This document shows, in pieces, positions 5,257 through 6,774 of a stretch of DNA of 6,774 bases. Both the position numbers and the translations under genes were made by a program. This DNA is from Leptospira sp. (GTDB taxonomy: Bacteria > Spirochaetota > Leptospiria > Leptospirales > Leptospiraceae). The notes beneath the pieces were generated by a model. That model did not search any database, was not told the DNA's origin, and saw only the letters and a program-made list of their open reading frames with translations. Position 1 is the stretch's first letter, and every line of letters begins with the position of its first letter. Location: assembly GCA_025457985.1 (NCBI GenBank), contig JALOTI010000110.1, positions 1 to 6,774 of the forward strand, read 5' to 3'.

Positions 5257-6681
5257 TTATGGTTGGAAATTTCGAAATAAAATAGCCCATGTCATCGACT
5301 TTCGATCTTTCCATTGAGGCTCTGGATAGTATTTTCCACCGATCGATGTTAGTATATGTTCCATGTATTCTTCCCCTGGATCAAAATCCTTTGCATTTAA
5401 AAATATGGATCCACCCCATCTTTTTTTTGCTTGGCTGTGGCTGAAAATTCCCGAATAACTTTCAATAAACTCATTCGTAAGTGGAATTTTGTAATATTTA
5501 CATAATTCTAAAACAAGTTCTTTAACTTTTTCTGTTTGGATTGGCTGTGCAAATAGTTCGGCAGTATCCTTTGCAACAATTTCAATTTGAATACAGTTGT
5601 CGTTTGTGCCTGTAGCCGCTGCCGCTCTATCTTCGAGAAGGTCCACCAATTGGTAAGCCTTTCCATCTTTATCTACCATAATGGTAGCCGTTAGGTTTCT
5701 TGCTTCCAAGGTGCGCAAAGAATTAAAATAATCGGGAATTGCTGTATAGTGGAGTACTACACAAGTCGGTTTGATTTTTCCTCTAAAAGTATACTTCACC
5801 CGGTAAGCTTCCGTTGGATAACCTAACTCATCGGATTCGATTGATTTAAGTACAACTTTTTCGGCTTTGGTAATCCCTCGACCGTTTGTGGGTTTGAATG
5901 TATCTTTCAGAATCTGTTTACTTTCTTTTTTTAAAACCCAACCAGATTCAAATCGATCCTTCCAATTCTCCTCCTCAAAATAGGTTCCTTCGATCGCGAG
6001 TAGTAATTCTTTGAGAGCTGGTTCCCCACCGCAGGACGAAAAGTCTACAAATCCACCAAACCGACGTTTGGCTTGGTTGTGGGTAAAGATTCCTTTTTTG
6101 GAAACAATATCAAAATTGGACTTGGGGATGTATATTGATTCTGAAAGTTGCTGAACTAATTGTGCAAGTGTTTGCTTTTGAATTGTATTACTAGTCAGTG
6201 ATTCTGGGCTACCTTCATAGGCAATATGGATTGATTCTTCATCAATTCCTGGAGATGCTATCCAAACAGTTGTTAGAAATTTTGGGTCCCCATAGATTTC
6301 TCCCTTTGCATCGACAAAAAAATGAATCATAAACTCGTTTTCGAGAGAGCGTTTTACGTAATCTGTCCATTTTAATTTACCAGAATTGTGTAGAATGATC
6401 GCTGATATCGCTTCGGGCTTGCGAGGCGCTGGTCTGCGGGTTTCTAAAAGTTTTGCAATCGCTGGTTCTTCAAAAAAGCTTTTGAGTCCTTCGATTCGGA
6501 TTCGATCGAATTGGGGTTTCCTCCGAAAAAAAGTAGAACAATCGTTGAAAATTAGGAAAAAGAGTGATAAAATAACAATCTTCTGCCATAATGTGCCTAA
6601 TCTCTTTAGAAGGATGCGCCCATTGGATCCGTATAGCCCGTTTGTTCTTTCAAGAAATAGGTTTTTAAAATTCTCTCTCAA
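5257..6681 (-). CDS. Putative lipoprotein with two N-acetylmuramoyl-L-alanine amidase (amidase_2) domains
   Basis: Numbering is from a TTG at 6681 (474 aa). Amidase_2 enzymes use zinc to cut the bond between N-acetylmuramic acid and the stem peptide of peptidoglycan. Domain 1 (about 92-232) offers zinc ligands His98 (IILHNSG), His201 (FTHNQA) and Cys217 (FSSCGGE). Domain 2 (about 304-450) offers His311 (VVLHYTA), His415 (FSHSQAKKRWGG) and Asp434 (DFDPGEEY). Domain 2 keeps the catalytic-type Glu367 (IQIEIV), whereas domain 1 has Ala154 there (IHIAYEG), so domain 1 may only bind. A hydrophobic segment (34-47) ends in FNDC (Cys48), suggesting membrane anchoring. The start is uncertain: TTG 6681 has AAGG eight bases upstream and overlaps an upstream stop, while ATGs at 6708 and 6759 are also in frame, and the frame stays open to the window edge. 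All three leave a long N-terminus before the hydrophobic segment. The aminopeptidase gene follows at 11 bases. Confidence 0.82.
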   Translation of the reverse strand: MRENFKNLFLERTNGLYGSNGRILLKRLGTLWQKIVILSLFFLIFNDCSTFFRRKPQFDRIRIEGLKSFFEEPAIAKLLETRRPAPRKPEAISAIILHNSGKLKWTDYVKRSLENEFMIHFFVDAKGEIYGDPKFLTTVWIASPGIDEESIHIAYEGSPESLTSNTIQKQTLAQLVQQLSESIYIPKSNFDIVSKKGIFTHNQAKRRFGGFVDFSSCGGEPALKELLLAIEGTYFEEENWKDRFESGWVLKKESKQILKDTFKPTNGRGITKAEKVVLKSIESDELGYPTEAYRVKYTFRGKIKPTCVVLHYTAIPDYFNSLRTLEARNLTATIMVDKDGKAYQLVDLLEDRAAAATGTNDNCIQIEIVAKDTAELFAQPIQTEKVKELVLELCKYYKIPLTNEFIESYSGIFSHSQAKKRWGGSIFLNAKDFDPGEEYMEHILTSIGGKYYPEPQWKDRKSMTWAILFRNFQP

Positions 6682-6773
6682 ATGTTTTGCCTTAACTGCT
6701 GTATCCATACAAGGGGTGAACTGTGGTCCTTCTCTGGACACTCCCCCGTTGCGTGGCATTTCTCCAGAACAAT
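6678..6773 (-). CDS. Possible 3' end of an unidentified upstream gene (partial)
   Basis: A second minus-strand frame enters from the window edge and ends with TGA at 6680-6678, giving 31 residues ending in SSPLVWIQQLRQNI. It reads like the tail of a real protein and contains two Cys (KCHATGEC), but I cannot assign a family. Its stop overlaps the TTG at 6681 in a TTGA arrangement, typical of translationally coupled genes, which is the main reason to believe it. It competes with the upstream extension of the amidase frame; only one is likely to be coding here. Confidence 0.3.
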   Translation of the reverse strand: MVLEKCHATGECPEKDHSSPLVWIQQLRQNI

Positions 6774-6774
6774 A

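Overview
The window looks like chromosomal DNA from a spirochaete, most probably Leptospira (perhaps a saprophytic species). This is an inference. It rests on AT-rich DNA, several putative lipoproteins with loose spirochaete-style lipoboxes, and a pair of small TRL-like lipoproteins of a kind I associate with Leptospira. No rRNA, tRNA, insertion sequence, CRISPR array or phage gene is visible.

Layout. Positions 11-520 (minus) encode a small XRE-family helix-turn-helix regulator. In front of it are two 20-bp operator-like repeats, 31 bp apart. One lies between the -35 and -10 elements of its likely promoter and the other just after the predicted transcript start, which suggests autoregulation. 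Positions 592-931 hold no convincing gene, but carry two plus-strand hairpin/T-run terminator candidates (673-722 and 812-860) with no plus-strand gene in front of them, a repeated 10-mer, and a tandem duplication of the translation start region of the next gene. Positions 932-1882 (plus) encode an exported glycerophosphodiester phosphodiesterase.

The remainder is one minus-strand gene train, read from high to low coordinates: the possible 3' end of an unidentified gene (6773-6678), a protein with two amidase_2 domains (6681-5257), a PepN-type M1 metallo-aminopeptidase (5245-2594) and two TRL-like small lipoproteins (2577-2269 and 2231-1884). Spacings run from a 4-bp overlap to 37 bp with no terminator between genes, so this is probably one operon. 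It converges on the phosphodiesterase gene with a single base between the two stop codons.

The four complete minus-strand genes and the phosphodiesterase all begin with a hydrophobic segment ending in Cys, so the products probably sit in the envelope as lipoproteins. The amidase would cut stem peptides from peptidoglycan, the aminopeptidase would trim peptides, and the phosphodiesterase would break down deacylated phospholipid headgroups. An envelope turnover or nutrient-salvage role fits but is inferred. I do not see a clearly new multi-gene system. The items most worth following are the operator pair, the orphan terminators and the asymmetric double-amidase protein.
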